Below are positions 16,304 through 17,209 of a stretch of DNA of 17,209 nt, piece by piece. The position numbers and the translations under genes were made by a program. The stretch lies in the NCBI GenBank assembly GCA_018055865.1, contig JAGPGR010000007.1:1-17209 (forward strand). Reading direction: 5' to 3'. The DNA comes from Paludibacteraceae bacterium. Lineage in GTDB: Bacteria; Bacteroidota; Bacteroidia; Bacteroidales; Paludibacteraceae. Below the pieces are notes generated by a model. That model did not search any database and was not told the origin of the DNA. It saw only the letters and a list, made by a program, of their open reading frames with translations. Each line of letters opens with the position of its first letter. The first letter of the stretch is position 1.

Positions 16304-17209
16304 ATGAAACAAGCTATTTATATAGTATTGATTTGGTGCATTTCGGCTTTCACTTCGTGCAGTTACAAAGCGTTTGAACCAATCAGCAATCCAAATCCAT
16401 GGGCAGATGACTACCGAAGTGTTTCCGGAATGAAAGATTACCTGAAATGGGGAACCTACAATGTTCACGACCCCTCATGTAAACTTTTCGGAGATACGTA
16501 TTACATGTACTCCACCGATGCCATTTTTGGAGAAAACAAAAAGGAAATTCAGGAAAATAACCTGCCTTTCGGCTACATTCAGGTACGCAAATCGAAAGAT
16601 TTGGTCAACTGGGAGTTTGCAGGCTGGGCATTCCGTGAAATACCTGCTGAAGCAAAAAAATGGGTGCTCGACAACAGCGGCGGCAGAGGTGCAACCAATA
16701 TCTGGGCGCCTTATATACTTCAGTACAATGGGAAATACAGATTGTACTACAGCGTTTCGGCATTTGCCAAACAAACATCCTACATTGGTCTTGCCGAGTC
16801 TGACTCGCCCGAAGGACCCTGGGAATTGAAAGGATGCGTGGTGAAAACAAAGACCGGAGATAAGATGAATGCAATAGACCAGAGCATTGTGATAAATCCT
16901 GAAACCGGAGAACACTGGATGCATTACGGGTCGTATTTCGGCGGTTTATATTGCGTGAAGCTGAATCCTGAAACGGGACTTACCATGCAGGAAGGAGATC
17001 AGGGACATTTGATAGCCCGCCGTTTCAACGGGAAGAAAAACAACATCGAAGCTCCGGAAATTATCTACAATCCGGAATTAAAACAGTATTTCCTCTTCGT
17101 ATCTTATGATCCGCTGATGACTACCTACAATATCCGTGTTGGCCGTTCAGACAATCCGGAAGGTCCGTTTCTGGATTTCTATGGAAAAGATATGCGGGAA
17201 GAAGAGGAC
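16304..17209 (+). CDS. GH43 arabinanase/arabinofuranosidase-like lipoprotein (3' end outside window)
   Basis: The frame is open to the last base; 302 residues are visible. The N terminus has a hydrophobic stretch (4-16) ending in AFTSC, so Cys19 may be lipidated; a surface or periplasmic-face location is plausible. The five-bladed propeller shows the GH43 catalytic triad: base Asp56 (NVHDPS), pKa-modulating Asp192 (AIDQS) and acid Glu249 (NIEAPE), plus NIWAPY at 132-137 and YYSVSAF at 148-154. The pattern is closest to arabinan-acting GH43 enzymes, either endo-1,5-alpha-L-arabinanase or exo-acting relatives; the missing C terminus prevents a finer call. It follows GH51 by 11 bp, and together they would break arabinan side chains of pectin into arabinose. 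Confidence 0.92.
   Translation, partial: MKQAIYIVLIWCISAFTSCSYKAFEPISNPNPWADDYRSVSGMKDYLKWGTYNVHDPSCKLFGDTYYMYSTDAIFGENKKEIQENNLPFGYIQVRKSKDLVNWEFAGWAFREIPAEAKKWVLDNSGGRGATNIWAPYILQYNGKYRLYYSVSAFAKQTSYIGLAESDSPEGPWELKGCVVKTKTGDKMNAIDQSIVINPETGEHWMHYGSYFGGLYCVKLNPETGLTMQEGDQGHLIARRFNGKKNNIEAPEIIYNPELKQYFLFVSYDPLMTTYNIRVGRSDNPEGPFLDFYGKDMREEED

Noticed and set aside
16475-16924. 149-residue reading frame on the minus strand
   Set aside because: It is antisense to the GH43 gene, whose catalytic motifs run straight through this stretch.

Overview
This 17.2 kb window looks like a plant cell-wall (pectin) utilisation region from a member of the Bacteroidota, probably Bacteroidales. The reasons are a hybrid two-component system with an AraC-type output domain, perfect TAnnTTTG promoter boxes, SusCD-style locus gene content (GH51, GH43, a CE12-type esterase, a PL22-like lyase), A-rich translation starts with little Shine-Dalgarno signal, and G/C-rich palindromic spacer repeats in an AT-rich background. 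No tRNA, rRNA, transposase, CRISPR array or phage gene was seen.

Region 1 (1-10003, all genes on +) reads as one pectin-to-central-metabolism block. It starts with the 3' part of a fused alpha/beta thiamine-diphosphate dehydrogenase E1 (1-1476). Next come a secreted rhamnogalacturonan acetylesterase-like SGNH hydrolase (1603-2367) and, 13 bp later, a secreted oligogalacturonate lyase-like beta-propeller (2381-3724). Four intracellular enzymes follow: a PHP-domain protein (3878-5032), a class II aldolase/short-chain dehydrogenase fusion of the RhaEW type (5103-7115), a SorE/YggP-like zinc dehydrogenase (7325-8596) and a tandem-duplicated class II aldolase (8705-10003). I infer that the block trims pectic oligosaccharides in the periplasm and cleaves a ketose 1-phosphate (L-rhamnulose 1-phosphate is the best guess) to DHAP plus an aldehyde that is then oxidised. 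The kinase, isomerase and transporter this would need are not in the window.

The three spacers between those four enzyme genes hold copies or remnants of one palindromic repeat family (core like GCCCCCTAAATCCCCC...GGACTT). Two are paired as head-to-head inverted arms. In two genes the repeat supplies the stop codon. A further single arm lies in the convergent gap between regions 1 and 2.

Region 2 (10161-17209) is the start of an arabinan locus. A complete 1407-residue hybrid two-component sensor/regulator on the minus strand diverges from a GH51 alpha-L-arabinofuranosidase and a GH43 arabinanase-like lipoprotein cut by the window end. The 366-bp divergent spacer carries a direct repeat, TGTCCACC twice at exactly 21 bp pitch, placed just upstream of a perfect TATATTTG -7 box that faces GH51. 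This is the geometry expected of an AraC-type activator site, and I regard it as the best regulatory find here. The order HTCS-GH51-GH43 resembles the arabinan locus of Bacteroides thetaiotaomicron (BT0366-BT0369 region), from memory.
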